The translations under genes and the position numbers were made by a program. The notes below the pieces were generated by a model. The model was not told where the DNA came from. It saw only the letters and a program-made list of their open reading frames with translations, and did not search any database. Of a stretch of DNA of 64,000 nt, positions 44,312 to 53,326 are shown in pieces (the stretch's first letter is position 1; each line of letters begins with the position of its first letter). This stretch comes from Comamonas sp. KCTC 72670. GTDB lineage: Bacteria; Myxococcota; Myxococcia; Myxococcales; Myxococcaceae. The stretch lies in the NCBI GenBank assembly GCA_014656495.1, contig BNCN01000018.1:62001-126000 (forward strand). The letters are read 5' to 3'.

Positions 44312-44713
44312 TCAGTGCCGGTGCTTCTGCCCGCGCTTCGTCTTCACCGTGCGGGCCGCCGCCTTCTTCGCCGTGCCGCGCTTGGCGGCCGCGGCCTGGC
44401 CCGGAACGGCCTTGCGCCCTGTCTGCCGGCTCGCGGCGGCCGCCTTCGCCGCCGGAGCGCGCTTGCTCGCGGGCGCCTTCGTGGGCTTGGCGCTCTCGAT
44501 GACCCCGCGAGCCACCTTCACGGTCCGCGGCGTCTCCGCCGCTGGCCGGGCGCGGCCGCGCCGCACCTTCTCACCCCGAATCCTGGACTGGAGGGAGGCC
44601 ACCCCCCGGGCCGTCACCACCGCCGTCCCCAGGAGGACCTTCGCCCCACGGGTACCGGCCTGGACGGCCACCTCCTTCACCCTGTCCACCAGCCCCCGCT
44701 TGGAACTCGCCAT
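44312..44713 (-). CDS. Histone H1-like Lys/Ala-rich protein
   Basis: The 133-residue basic protein has an N-terminal part with helix potential (MASSKRGLVDRVKEVAVQAG, then VLLGTAVVTARGVASLQSRI). A long Ala/Lys/Arg-rich tail follows (AKRGTAKKAAARTVKTKRG) and the protein ends in a His-rich KHRH. The tail resembles the C-terminal domain of histone H1 and of AlgP-type bacterial proteins, and should bind DNA or RNA non-specifically. ATG 44713 is preceded by a GAGACGAGG purine stretch. The N-terminal hydrophobic segment makes membrane association conceivable. It is divergent from the next gene across about 175 bp. Confidence 0.78.
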   Translation of the reverse strand: MASSKRGLVDRVKEVAVQAGTRGAKVLLGTAVVTARGVASLQSRIRGEKVRRGRARPAAETPRTVKVARGVIESAKPTKAPASKRAPAAKAAAASRQTGRKAVPGQAAAAKRGTAKKAAARTVKTKRGQKHRH

Positions 44714-44889
44714 GGCGCGCCTCGTCTCTCTGGCTCGGTTTCGCTGGCGCCAAAGGTAGTCACGGACACCCCGCCGTGAAGCCGCCCCCCTCCGGTTCCG
44801 GTGGCATTCCAAGATGGGCGGGAATGTGTGAAGTCGGGAAACTGGGCTAGAGTCCGCCGCACTGTCCCATTTTCTTCCCGGAGCAAGAC

Positions 44890-45357
44890 ATGTCCCAGGA
44901 CAACACTGCAAAGCCCAAGCGCGGCCTGAAGCGGCCCATTGAGGTGGTTCGTGCCGAGCTGCTCAAGGACCCGGAGACGAAGAAGATCGCCGAGGCCGTG
45001 AGCATGCAGCTCGAGGACTACGTGGAGCTGGTCCTCAAGTACGCCCAGGACAAGGACAAGGAGCCCGAGCTCGCCGTCATCTCCGACGAGGAGCTGCGCC
45101 GCAACGGCTTCAACCCGCTGTCGGCCGAGGAGGCCGCCGACATCCTGATCAAGGGCATGAAGGGTGAACTGCCCGGCTCGCCGCCGGACTTCGAGGCCTC
45201 CAAGTTCACCCAGGACAAGGTGTCCACGGCTGGCAAGCCGGCCCTCACCACGCCCGATTCGCCCGCGTCCGCCCCCACCGGTCCGCAAGATCCCGCCGCC
45301 CGCCAGGAGCTGATGGATCAGCTCAAGAAGGGCAGCAGCGGCGGCAACCGCCCGTAA
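44890..45357 (+). CDS. Conserved-looking hypothetical soluble protein
   Basis: The 155-residue product is hydrophilic. Its N-terminal half is helical (EVVRAELLKDPETKKIAEAVSMQLEDYVELVLKYAQD), a short domain follows (ISDEELRRNGFNPLSAEEAADILIKGMKGEL), and the C-terminus is a disordered Ser/Pro/Thr tail. There is no signal peptide, membrane helix or known motif. Codon use is strongly biased to C/G-ending preferred codons, as in the next gene, which suggests good expression. A GGAG site precedes the ATG. I do not recognise the family. Confidence 0.75.
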   Translation: MSQDNTAKPKRGLKRPIEVVRAELLKDPETKKIAEAVSMQLEDYVELVLKYAQDKDKEPELAVISDEELRRNGFNPLSAEEAADILIKGMKGELPGSPPDFEASKFTQDKVSTAGKPALTTPDSPASAPTGPQDPAARQELMDQLKKGSSGGNRP

Positions 45358-45506
45358 TCCCTGGCACCCAGGGGCAATGCCGGGGGGAAAAATTCGACGG
45401 AAATAAGGGGAGGAAACAATTCCCCACACTGCCCGAGAATCCTTTCGAGCTTTCCTCCCGGCACAAATCTCCGACTTACAAACTTTCAAAAATCGAGGGT
45501 ACTACC

Positions 45507-45938
45507 ATGGGCAGCGCTATCCAGGGCATCACGAAGGCCATCGGCAAGGTTGCGGGCACGGTCAGCAAGATCGCTGGCGGCATCGCGAACATCGGCGGCA
45601 AGGCCATGGAGTTCCTCCAGAAGCCCCTGAGCTCGCTGGTGAACCCCGTCGCGAAGTTCATCGGCGACAAGGTCGGCAAGCTGCCCCTGGTCGGCAAGTT
45701 CCTCGGCCCCACGGCGGAGAACCTGGTGAAGCAGGGCGCCTCGGCCTTCCTGGGTGAGGGCACCCTGGGCAGCATGGGCTTCCTCTCCAAGATCGCGGGC
45801 AAGGTCGGCGACATCACCAACATCGCGCAGTCCATCAAGACCGGCGCGGACAAGGTCGGCGCCTTCGCCAACAACCCGCTGGGTCAGCAGAACTTCCAGA
45901 ACATCATCGCGCAGGGCCACGCCCGCTTCGTGGAGTAA
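45507..45938 (+). CDS. Gly/Ala-rich amphipathic helical protein, unknown function
   Basis: The 143-residue protein is made of short amphipathic repeats rich in Gly, Ala, Ile, Val and Lys (TKAIGKVAGTVSKIAGGI, then KVGKLPLVGKFLGPTAENL, and FLSKIAGKVGDITNIAQSI). It has almost no Trp, Cys or Tyr, and no signal peptide. This composition is seen in membrane-active peptides, phage structural proteins and some secreted effectors. Codons are almost all the preferred ones, so it is probably made in quantity. A GAGGG site precedes the ATG, and the 149-bp upstream gap is AT-rich. A good intrinsic terminator follows. Function is unknown; a membrane-inserting or self-assembling role is only a suggestion. 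Confidence 0.75.
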   Translation: MGSAIQGITKAIGKVAGTVSKIAGGIANIGGKAMEFLQKPLSSLVNPVAKFIGDKVGKLPLVGKFLGPTAENLVKQGASAFLGEGTLGSMGFLSKIAGKVGDITNIAQSIKTGADKVGAFANNPLGQQNFQNIIAQGHARFVE

Positions 45939-45981
45939 TGCGGAGCCGCGCCATCCCTGGCGCGCCGTGATGGTAAGCCCG

Positions 45982-46017
45982 AGGGCCGGTCTCCCGAGAA
46001 CATCCGGGGCCGGCCCT
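45982..46017 (+). terminator. Intrinsic terminator after the amphipathic-protein gene
   Basis: A perfect 8-bp stem (AGGGCCGG at 45982-45989 with CCGGCCCT at 46010-46017) is followed by TTGGCTTTG. It lies 44 bp after the stop codon and between convergent genes. Confidence 0.68.
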
Positions 46018-46054
46018 TTGGCTTTGCGGGGTAGCGCCACCCCCGCCAGGTGCC

Positions 46055-46747
46055 TCAGCGCTCCGTCTTCATCAGGCGCTGGGTGTCGCGGAGGAGGCGC
46101 TGCGTGGAGTCGCCGTCCGCGCTGTCGTAGTAGCCGCGAATCTGGCCGGCGGCGTCCACGAGCACGAAGTGCGTCCCGTGGAAGATGGAGAGCAGATCAT
46201 CCTCCGCCGCGCCGGGCTCGCGGCCCATGCTCACCTTGAAGCCCTGGACGATGGTCTCCTTGAGCTGCTCGTAGTCGCCGGTGAGGAAGCTCCAGCGGGA
46301 GAAGTCCGCGCCGTGCAGCTCGCCATACGCGGTGAGCCGCTCCGGCGTGTCGTACTTCGGATCCACGGAGAACGACACCAGCTGGAGCCCGGCGCCGAAC
46401 GACGCCGTCTCCTTCTGCACGCCCACCATCTTCCGGGTGAACTCCGGGCAGACGGTGGGGCAGCGCGTGAAGATGAAGTTGGCCACGAAGGGCTTGCCCC
46501 GCAGCTGACCGCTGCCGAAGGGCTGCCCGTCATGCCGGGTGAAGGTGAAGTCTGGCAGCGCGCCCAGCTCGGGCAGCGCCTGCGAGGCGCCCGCCTCGGT
46601 CAAAGGCTGCGCGGCGCCCCGGCCGCGCAACAGCGTGACGCCAGACACGGCGGTGATGCCGAGCGCCGTGACGGCGACACCCGCCCAGAAGCCCGGGCGC
46701 TGCGTGAGACGGGCCCGAGGGGCCGGGAGAGCTGAGTCTGCGGACAT
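46055..46747 (-). CDS. Sco1/SenC family copper chaperone
   Basis: The 230-residue protein has one N-terminal membrane anchor (FWAGVAVTALGITAVSGVTLL) and a thioredoxin-fold Sco domain facing the periplasm. The copper ligands are present: CPTVC (CxxxC) in FIFTRCPTVCPEF and the distal His in FHGTHFVLVD. The family delivers copper to the CuA site of cytochrome c oxidase or acts in thiol redox control. No oxidase gene is in the window. ATG 46747 is chosen because the membrane anchor follows it closely and a G-rich site precedes it. The frame runs further upstream without protein character. Confidence 0.92.
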   Translation of the reverse strand: MSADSALPAPRARLTQRPGFWAGVAVTALGITAVSGVTLLRGRGAAQPLTEAGASQALPELGALPDFTFTRHDGQPFGSGQLRGKPFVANFIFTRCPTVCPEFTRKMVGVQKETASFGAGLQLVSFSVDPKYDTPERLTAYGELHGADFSRWSFLTGDYEQLKETIVQGFKVSMGREPGAAEDDLLSIFHGTHFVLVDAAGQIRGYYDSADGDSTQRLLRDTQRLMKTER

Positions 46748-46989
46748 GCCCCCCGAGGTAACGGAACCCTGGGAGTCGCACAAGCGCGGCCGTGGGGGTG
46801 CGTCATCCTGGCTGCCTGGCCGGAGCACGTCACGAGTCTGTGACGACCCATGCTCCGTGTCACAATTTCGTGATTTCAGTGATTTGGGATTAGTTTATAC
46901 ATAAATAACTGGTTTCACGGGGAAACTTTCTCTCATTCGTTACGAAAACGTAGGCACGTCGGTTCTCTGTTTTCAGGAGTCTTCCCCCC
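46748..46989. promoter_or_regulatory. AT-rich divergent promoter region
   Basis: The region between the Sco gene and the LysM-GH19 gene is markedly AT-rich from 46855 to 46950, with TTTATACATAAATA at about 46894-46907 as a possible -10 region toward the plus strand. AGGCAC at 46952-46957 resembles half of a sigma-54 element, but the -12 GC is missing. It probably drives the LysM gene. Confidence 0.5.
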
Positions 46990-48114
<1,125 letters not shown>

Positions 48115-48327
48115 GCCCGCGCCGTCCAGGCTCGGTGACGTGACGCGAGGACCGTGCGCCCCCGAGGCCACGGTCCTCGTCGCGTTTCGAGGGGGTCCAT
48201 CCCATCCGGGAGATGCCGCGTCCGCCGTGCGCGACCTCGCGCCGCGCGCGGTGCAGGCCCCCGGGAGTGGAGGCGCGGTGGTGCGAGGGCTGCAGTGCCC
48301 AGGCCGTTCCCATCCGGAGCGCGCCAC

Positions 48328-49935
48328 ATGCCTCGTATCGATTCGTCCGGCAGTTCCTCCCATCCCCTCGAAACCACCCCGGAGTCCTCCGGGGCCCCGC
48401 CCGCCGCGCCGAAGCAAGGCGAGCCCCGCCCGTCAGCGCCCGCGGCTCGCAATGAGCTGCGGGCCTTCGAAGGTGCTTCGTCTCGAAAGTCGGAAGCCCC
48501 AGCGAAGACGTCCACGGCTCGCAACGAGCTGCGCGCTTTCGACGGGCCTCCCTCGAGGGCGTCGGAATCCCCGGCGAAAGCGCCCACGGCTCGCAACGGG
48601 CTGCGCGCCTTCGAAAGTGCTTCTTCGCGGACCGCAGAATCCCCGCTCCGTTCGTCGCCGCCACCCGAAAAAGCGGGCCCCCCCGTGTCCGCGGGCGAGC
48701 TGTCCGCGCTCGGCGGACGGCTGCGGCCCCCCGCCTCGAAGGACGTGCCCGAGGAGGTGTTCCAGGGCATCCGTTCCCACCTCACGCGCAGCCTGACGGA
48801 CTGGACGGTCAGCGCCGCGGACGTGAGGGCCGTGCACGGGGCGCTCGGAGCGCTGCCGCCGGGGCCCTACGGGGCGGCGCTGGAGCGGATGGAGCGCGAC
48901 GGGCTCCTGCGCGCGTATGTGAACGCGCAGGACGCGGGCTCGCGGCGGGCCTTCCTGGAGCAGGCGGAGGGGAAGGGTGTGCTCCAGCGGAGCAAGGGCG
49001 AGGTGGGCCCGGTGGACGCCCTGGGCTACCCGGCCGTGCCGGACTTCTTCGTCAACGACGCGCGGCTTCCCCCGGCGATGCGGGACGCGGTGAACGCGCA
49101 TGCCATCGACGTGGGCGTGGGCTTCTACAAGGCGCACGGCGAGTACCTCGTCCGGTACGCCCTCGCGGTGGATCAGGCCGCGAGCCGCCGGGAGCTGGGG
49201 GCATTGGGGCCACCGCGAGCCGCCCGGCTCTCGGAGTCCCTGCTGGGGCTCGACTGGAAGGACCCCGCGCGGAAGGACTACGAGGCGGCGTGGAAGGCGG
49301 GCATCGGCCGGCCGAAGTCGCTCAACCTCACCTTCCAGCACGTCACGGCGCGTGAGCGGGAGCTGTCCGGAGAGCGCGCGGCCGGGACGGTGCGCCTCCA
49401 GGGCAAGCTGGGCGCGGGCACGGACTCGGCGCAGTGGGCGGTGAAGGGTTCGCTCGACACGCGAGGGCAGCGCGAGCTGAAGGGCGAGGCCGGTGTCACC
49501 CTGCGCAGTGGCCCCCTGAAGCTCGAGCTGTCCCAGGACACGGCCGGCAAGAAGGAGGCGACCGTGAAGCTGGACCTGGGGCTCGTGGAGCTCAGCCTGG
49601 ACTCGGGGGGCGCGCAGCGCGTGGCGGTGGGCCTCGGCAAGGCGCTTCAAGCGCAGGTGACGCTGAACCCGAGGAAGGCTGAGTTCGAAGGCGGCATCTC
49701 CGCGAAGGTGAAGGCGGACGGGGACCAGGCCGGAGTCGAGGCGGGCTTCTCCATGAAGGGCTTGTCGGCGCAGCGCGCCCGGCAGGCGGTCGACCCGGGG
49801 CATCGCGGCGTGTTCCAGCAGCCCGTCGAACTCGAAGCCCGGACCGCTTGGGACGACCTCCCCCGCGCCACTCGCGCGGCCTATGTGAAGGACGGTTGGA
49901 ACCAGGCGCTGTGGACGCAGGCCCTGGCTCGCTGA
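48328..49935 (+). CDS. Large orphan protein with three N-terminal 24-residue repeats and beta-rich C-terminus
   Basis: The 535-residue product has no signal peptide or membrane helix. Residues 40-111 are three 24-residue repeats beginning ARNELRAF or a close variant, set in a disordered Ser/Pro/Ala-rich N-terminus. A helical middle follows (about 130-330; EVFQGIRSHLTRSLTDWTVS, VDALGYPAVPDFFVNDARLP). A region of short alternating strands (about 350-490; TVRLQGKLGAGTDSAQWAVK, KLELSQDTAGKKEATVKLDL) suggests a beta-solenoid or barrel-like fold. I do not recognise the family. ATG 48328 has a GGAGC site. It lies after the LysM-GH19 gene and is convergent with a membrane protein. Confidence 0.8.
   Translation: MPRIDSSGSSSHPLETTPESSGAPPAAPKQGEPRPSAPAARNELRAFEGASSRKSEAPAKTSTARNELRAFDGPPSRASESPAKAPTARNGLRAFESASSRTAESPLRSSPPPEKAGPPVSAGELSALGGRLRPPASKDVPEEVFQGIRSHLTRSLTDWTVSAADVRAVHGALGALPPGPYGAALERMERDGLLRAYVNAQDAGSRRAFLEQAEGKGVLQRSKGEVGPVDALGYPAVPDFFVNDARLPPAMRDAVNAHAIDVGVGFYKAHGEYLVRYALAVDQAASRRELGALGPPRAARLSESLLGLDWKDPARKDYEAAWKAGIGRPKSLNLTFQHVTARERELSGERAAGTVRLQGKLGAGTDSAQWAVKGSLDTRGQRELKGEAGVTLRSGPLKLELSQDTAGKKEATVKLDLGLVELSLDSGGAQRVAVGLGKALQAQVTLNPRKAEFEGGISAKVKADGDQAGVEAGFSMKGLSAQRARQAVDPGHRGVFQQPVELEARTAWDDLPRATRAAYVKDGWNQALWTQALAR
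48445..48660 (+). repeat. 72-bp tandem repeat encoding three 24-residue units
   Basis: Units begin with GCTCGCAA at 48445, 48517 and 48589, an exact 72-bp period. They encode A-R-N-(E/G)-L-R-A-F followed by a variable Ser/Pro/Ala-rich stretch. Conservation is highest in the first eight residues, which suggests selection on that peptide. Confidence 0.85.
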
Positions 49936-49963
49936 GGCGGAGCAGGAGACCTCGCGAAGGGCC

Positions 49964-50791
49964 TCAGGTCGTGGCCTCGGGCGCCTGGGGCTCCGTCGGG
50001 GCCGCCGCGGGGGGGGCCTCGGGCCGCTTCGAGGGGCGTATCAACTGGGCGGCGCCGAGCATGACGTACCAGGTGGGCCACGCCAGGAACCAGAGGCCGA
50101 GGCTGCTCCTCGAAGACATGAAGAGGGTGATGAGGAGCCACACCAGGCCTTGAAGCACCATGCCCACGGCGCCCAGCCCTTGAAGCGTCCGGTGCCGCAT
50201 CAGGGCGCCCAGGAGGGCCATCGCTGGAGGAAGGCAGATGCCCAGTAAGAGGAGCGTGGGGGCAACTCCCCACACAGAGAGCATGGAGTTTGCCAGCAGC
50301 GCACTCAGCAAGTGCGGCAGGAGCTGCAGCGCCGTGCCGAAGAGCGTGACGACGATGCCCGCGACCGGGAGCGCTCCGGGCTGTTGCTGCTTCTGGCGTT
50401 TCTTCTGCCGGCGACGCTGCTCGCCGCGCTCTTCCCGGGCCCGCTCCAGCAGGTTGGGCGGGACCTCCAACGCATGCGGATAGCCCAGCTCCAGCAGGGC
50501 CTCCACGGCGGCGGTGCACACCGTGATGCCGTCACTCCCCGTCTGTTGGCTGGCCGCTCCCGGCAGCGTCATCAGGGACAGCAGGAAGTCGGCGCGCTCG
50601 CGCAGCGCGGCTTCGCCCTCCACGGGGCGGGCCATCTCCCGGATGAGCGTGTCCACCTCGGAAGGGATGACACCGGGCGAGCACATGTCCGCCCGCAGCT
50701 CGGTCAGGGAGCGCGGTGCCGGCGGGGGCGCCAGGGACTCCACGGGGGAATCCTCCGCGACGGAAGGGAGCCGGACGTGTGTGGCGGTCAT
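49964..50791 (-). CDS. Four-helix membrane protein with soluble N-terminal domain
   Basis: The 275-residue product has a cytoplasmic-looking N-terminal half with helices (SLTELRADMCSPGVIPSEVD, ALRERADFLLSLMTLPGAAS) and a very basic Gln/Arg/Lys run (EERGEQRRRQKKRQKQQQ). Four hydrophobic segments follow (about residues 143-165, 170-190, 200-220 and 225-245), then an Ala/Pro tail. I do not recognise the family. Its stop lies 28 bp from the stop of the repeat protein. The two stop codons fall in a short inverted repeat (TGAGGC at 49933-49938 and GCCTCA at 49961-49966). Convergent placement makes a partner or immunity role conceivable but unproven. Confidence 0.75.
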   Translation of the reverse strand: MTATHVRLPSVAEDSPVESLAPPPAPRSLTELRADMCSPGVIPSEVDTLIREMARPVEGEAALRERADFLLSLMTLPGAASQQTGSDGITVCTAAVEALLELGYPHALEVPPNLLERAREERGEQRRRQKKRQKQQQPGALPVAGIVVTLFGTALQLLPHLLSALLANSMLSVWGVAPTLLLLGICLPPAMALLGALMRHRTLQGLGAVGMVLQGLVWLLITLFMSSRSSLGLWFLAWPTWYVMLGAAQLIRPSKRPEAPPAAAPTEPQAPEATT

Positions 50792-50939
50792 GGTGCAGCA
50801 GGGATGCTACCACCGGCCCCTGCTTCGGGGCTTCGCGCGACCGTCCGGGGAGCGAGGGGCCGGGCTCTCCCCAGGGCCACGCATCCGCGCCGTGTGCACC
50901 CTTTCCCCTGGGAACCTTTCACGAGGAGCGAGGCAGCGC

Positions 50940-51365
50940 ATGGCGATGGAGCGAGCGCAGCGGTTCGTGGATGCACTGGCGAAGCTGGAGGAGGGTGGGG
51001 ACCTGGAGCCGCTCCTCGCCCTCTTCAGCGACGACGCGCAGGTGAGCAACGTGGCCTCGGCGAAGGTGTTCTCCGGCAAGGAGGGCGCCCGGCGCTTCTG
51101 GCACGAATACAAGGGCACCCTTCAGCGGGTGAAGTCCACCTTCCGGAACATGATTGAGGCGGGCTCCCGCGTCGCGCTCGAATGGGAGACGCAGGGCACG
51201 GCCCACAACGGCGCGGCGGTGGCCTACGAGGGCGTGTCCATCCTCGAGTGGGACGGCGACCGGATCCGCCGCTTCTACGCGTACTTTGATCCGCACGCGC
51301 TCGGCCTGGAGCTCACGCAGGGCAGCGCGCCGCGCACGGAAGTCCCCGCCACCACCCCCGCGTGA
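50940..51365 (+). CDS. SnoaL/NTF2-like protein
   Basis: The 141-residue protein has the NTF2-like cone fold pattern: N-terminal helices (AQRFVDALAKLEEGGDLEPLLALF), SDDAQVSN, a helix (GKEGARRFWHEYKGTL) and four long strands including SRVALEWETQGT and GVSILEWDGDRIRRFYAYFD. Such folds are small-molecule isomerases or binding proteins, and the pocket residues vary, so no reaction can be assigned. ATG 50940 follows a purine-rich GAGGAGCGAGG stretch. It stands alone. Confidence 0.85.
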   Translation: MAMERAQRFVDALAKLEEGGDLEPLLALFSDDAQVSNVASAKVFSGKEGARRFWHEYKGTLQRVKSTFRNMIEAGSRVALEWETQGTAHNGAAVAYEGVSILEWDGDRIRRFYAYFDPHALGLELTQGSAPRTEVPATTPA

Positions 51366-51834
51366 GGCGTGAGGCCGCCCGCCGGTGCCCCGGTCCTCCG
51401 GGGCCGTCCGCGGGCGTGATTCAACAGCCCCAGGCCCCCGTGTCCACCTGGGCGCGCGGGTGCCGTGTGCCACGTTGTCGAACGGTCGAGGGGCCGCCGG
51501 CGCGGGAGGCTGCCGCCCGCGCTCCCTGGCCGTTGCCCGACACAGGGCCGTGACCTTCAGGCACCTCCCGAACCGTCACACCCGACGCTACCGTCAGCCG
51601 CCGCGACCCCGAGAAGCGATGGCCGGTCAAGCCACGGGCTCGCGGAAATTTATGCCGGACCGCGAGTTCCAGGGCGGAACCGTTCGACGCGGTGCGTTTC
51701 CGGAAAGCCCGGGACGCGGTAGCGTTCGCGACGTCCTCGAAGAAGGTGGGTTGGAGATGGTGTGGCGGAGGACACGACCTTGGATGACCGGTGCTGACCC
51801 GGCAGTCTGCTTTGCGTCTACACGGAAAAGCCTG
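51366..51834. other. 469-bp intergenic region without a recognised gene
   Basis: This gap precedes the redox cassette and likely holds its promoter. Frames pass through it on both strands, but none shows protein-like composition or a homologous motif. The cassette's own start has only a weak site. Confidence 0.45.
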
Positions 51835-52710
51835 ATGACCCGCTTTGCTGCCTTCTTCGTCGTCCTGTCCCTGATCGCCGCACCCAACGCCGCCTGGGCA
51901 CAGCAGGCCCAGCGCGACTCCGCGAAGAAGTCCCGCGTGGTGAAGTCGTCCTCGAAGAGCAAGACGACGAAGAGCAAGGCGACCAAGACCTCCGCGAAGC
52001 GCAAGCCCGTGAAGAAGGAGAAGGCCACGTCCAGCCGGAAGAAGGCCGCGCCCGCGGTGGACACTCGGGACGCGGACGCGCCGGAGCTCCAGCCCGCGCA
52101 GCCCACGATGCAGGTGGAGCCGGCCAGGCCGTTGTCGCCCTCCGACGACGACACGCCCACGGTGAAGAAGTCCGGGGGGACGCCGACCGACGTGGACTCC
52201 ATGGACTTCGACCTGCTGGAGCCCGCGGAGGCCGCCGCCGCCGCGCAGGTGGATCCGGACCTGGAGCGCCGCATCGGCCGTCGCCGCACCATGCTCAAGC
52301 TGCACCAGGGGCTGGGCTTCGCCATGGCCGCCGGCCTGGTGGGCACCACCGTGGTGGGGCAGCTCCAGTTCAACGACTCGTTCCGCGGGGGCGGGGATGA
52401 TCGCAACCTGCTCGGGCTGCACCGCGGGCTCGCCATCGGCACCTCGGCGCTGTTCGCCACGGTGGGCCTGCTGGGCGTGCTGGCCCCGGAGCCCTTCGAG
52501 AAGGAGAAGCTCACGTGGGACACCATCACCGTCCACAAGATGTTCATGGCGCTGGCCACCGTCGGCATGGTGGCGCAGATCATCCTCGGGGTGATGGCCA
52601 CGGACCGCTTCGGCCGCCTGTCCGAGACGGACCTGGCGACCGCGCACCAGATTTCCGGTTACGTGACGCTGGGCGCGGTGTCGGCCGGCGTGTTCACGCT
52701 GTTCTTCTGA
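51835..52710 (+). CDS. Cytochrome b561-like four-helix membrane protein with signal peptide and Lys-rich linker
   Basis: The 291-residue product has a signal peptide (MTRFAAFFVVLSLIAAPNAAWA), a Lys/Ser-rich then Pro/Asp-rich linker (residues about 25-140), and four hydrophobic helices. Each begins with or contains one His: H157 (KLHQGLGF), H196 (GLHRGLAIG), H234 (VHKMFMALA) and H271 (AHQISGY). Four His on four helices fits a diheme b561-type fold, although heme binding is inferred. The next two genes encode YceI and a Rieske protein, consistent with quinol-linked electron transfer at the membrane. The highly charged extracytoplasmic linker is unusual for this family. Confidence 0.78.
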   Translation: MTRFAAFFVVLSLIAAPNAAWAQQAQRDSAKKSRVVKSSSKSKTTKSKATKTSAKRKPVKKEKATSSRKKAAPAVDTRDADAPELQPAQPTMQVEPARPLSPSDDDTPTVKKSGGTPTDVDSMDFDLLEPAEAAAAAQVDPDLERRIGRRRTMLKLHQGLGFAMAAGLVGTTVVGQLQFNDSFRGGGDDRNLLGLHRGLAIGTSALFATVGLLGVLAPEPFEKEKLTWDTITVHKMFMALATVGMVAQIILGVMATDRFGRLSETDLATAHQISGYVTLGAVSAGVFTLFF

Positions 52711-52747
52711 AGCACCTGCATTCCGTAGGGGTTCCCTGGAGGTTGAC

Positions 52748-53326
52748 GTGATTGCTCGACGAATCGCCCTGATCGCCACCCTGGTGCTCGCGCTGCCCGC
52801 AGTCGCGCAGTCGCAGGCCCGCACGTATAGCGTCAAGAAGGACGCCAGCTCGCTCACCTACAAGCTGAAGCACAAGCTGCATGAGGTGGTGGGCACGGCG
52901 GCGCCCAGCGACGGCAAGGCGCGGCTGCTGCCGGATGGGACGCTTCAGGTGGCGGTGCGCGCCAACGTGAAGGACTTCGATTCGGGCAACGCCAACCGCG
53001 ACGCGCACATGCTGGAGACCACGGACGCGGCGAAGTTCCCCATCATCGACTTCAAGGGCGTGGCCACCGGCGTGAAGCCGCCCACGAGCTTCCCGGCCAA
53101 GGTGCCGGTGAAGGTGAAGGGCCAGCTGACCTTCCACGGCGTGAAGAAGACCGTCGAGATTCCGATGACGGTGCTGTTCAAGTCGGAGAAGGAGGCGGTG
53201 GCCGAGGGCAGCTTCGACATCAGCCTGGATGCCTACAACGTCGACCGCCCGTCGCTGTTGATGGTGAAGGTGGATGACGTCCTGGTCCTGGAGCCCAAGC
53301 TGGTGTTCGAGGTGGAGGGTACGTGA
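52748..53326 (+). CDS. YceI family periplasmic protein
   Basis: The 192-residue product has a signal peptide (LIATLVLALPAVAQS) and the lipocalin-like YceI fold. Strands include YSVKKDASSLTYKLKHKLHEV, GTLQVAVRANVKDFDSGN and the conserved RDAHMLETTDAAKFPIIDFK. YceI proteins bind isoprenoid lipids such as ubiquinone or polyprenyl chains in a long tunnel, as known for E. coli and Thermus members. It begins at a GTG with GGAGG 37 bp after the b561-like gene, and its stop overlaps the Rieske GTG (GTGA). In E. coli yceI is next to a b561 gene, the same pairing as here. Confidence 0.93.
   Translation: MIARRIALIATLVLALPAVAQSQARTYSVKKDASSLTYKLKHKLHEVVGTAAPSDGKARLLPDGTLQVAVRANVKDFDSGNANRDAHMLETTDAAKFPIIDFKGVATGVKPPTSFPAKVPVKVKGQLTFHGVKKTVEIPMTVLFKSEKEAVAEGSFDISLDAYNVDRPSLLMVKVDDVLVLEPKLVFEVEGT

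Noticed and set aside
45361..45378. TGGCACCCAGGGGC as a sigma-54 promoter before the amphipathic-protein gene
   Set aside because: The spacing between GG and GC is one base too short for a -24/-12 element.
46952..46970. AGGCAC-N5-TTCTC as a sigma-54 promoter before the LysM gene
   Set aside because: The invariant -12 GC is absent, so it is not reported as a promoter on its own.
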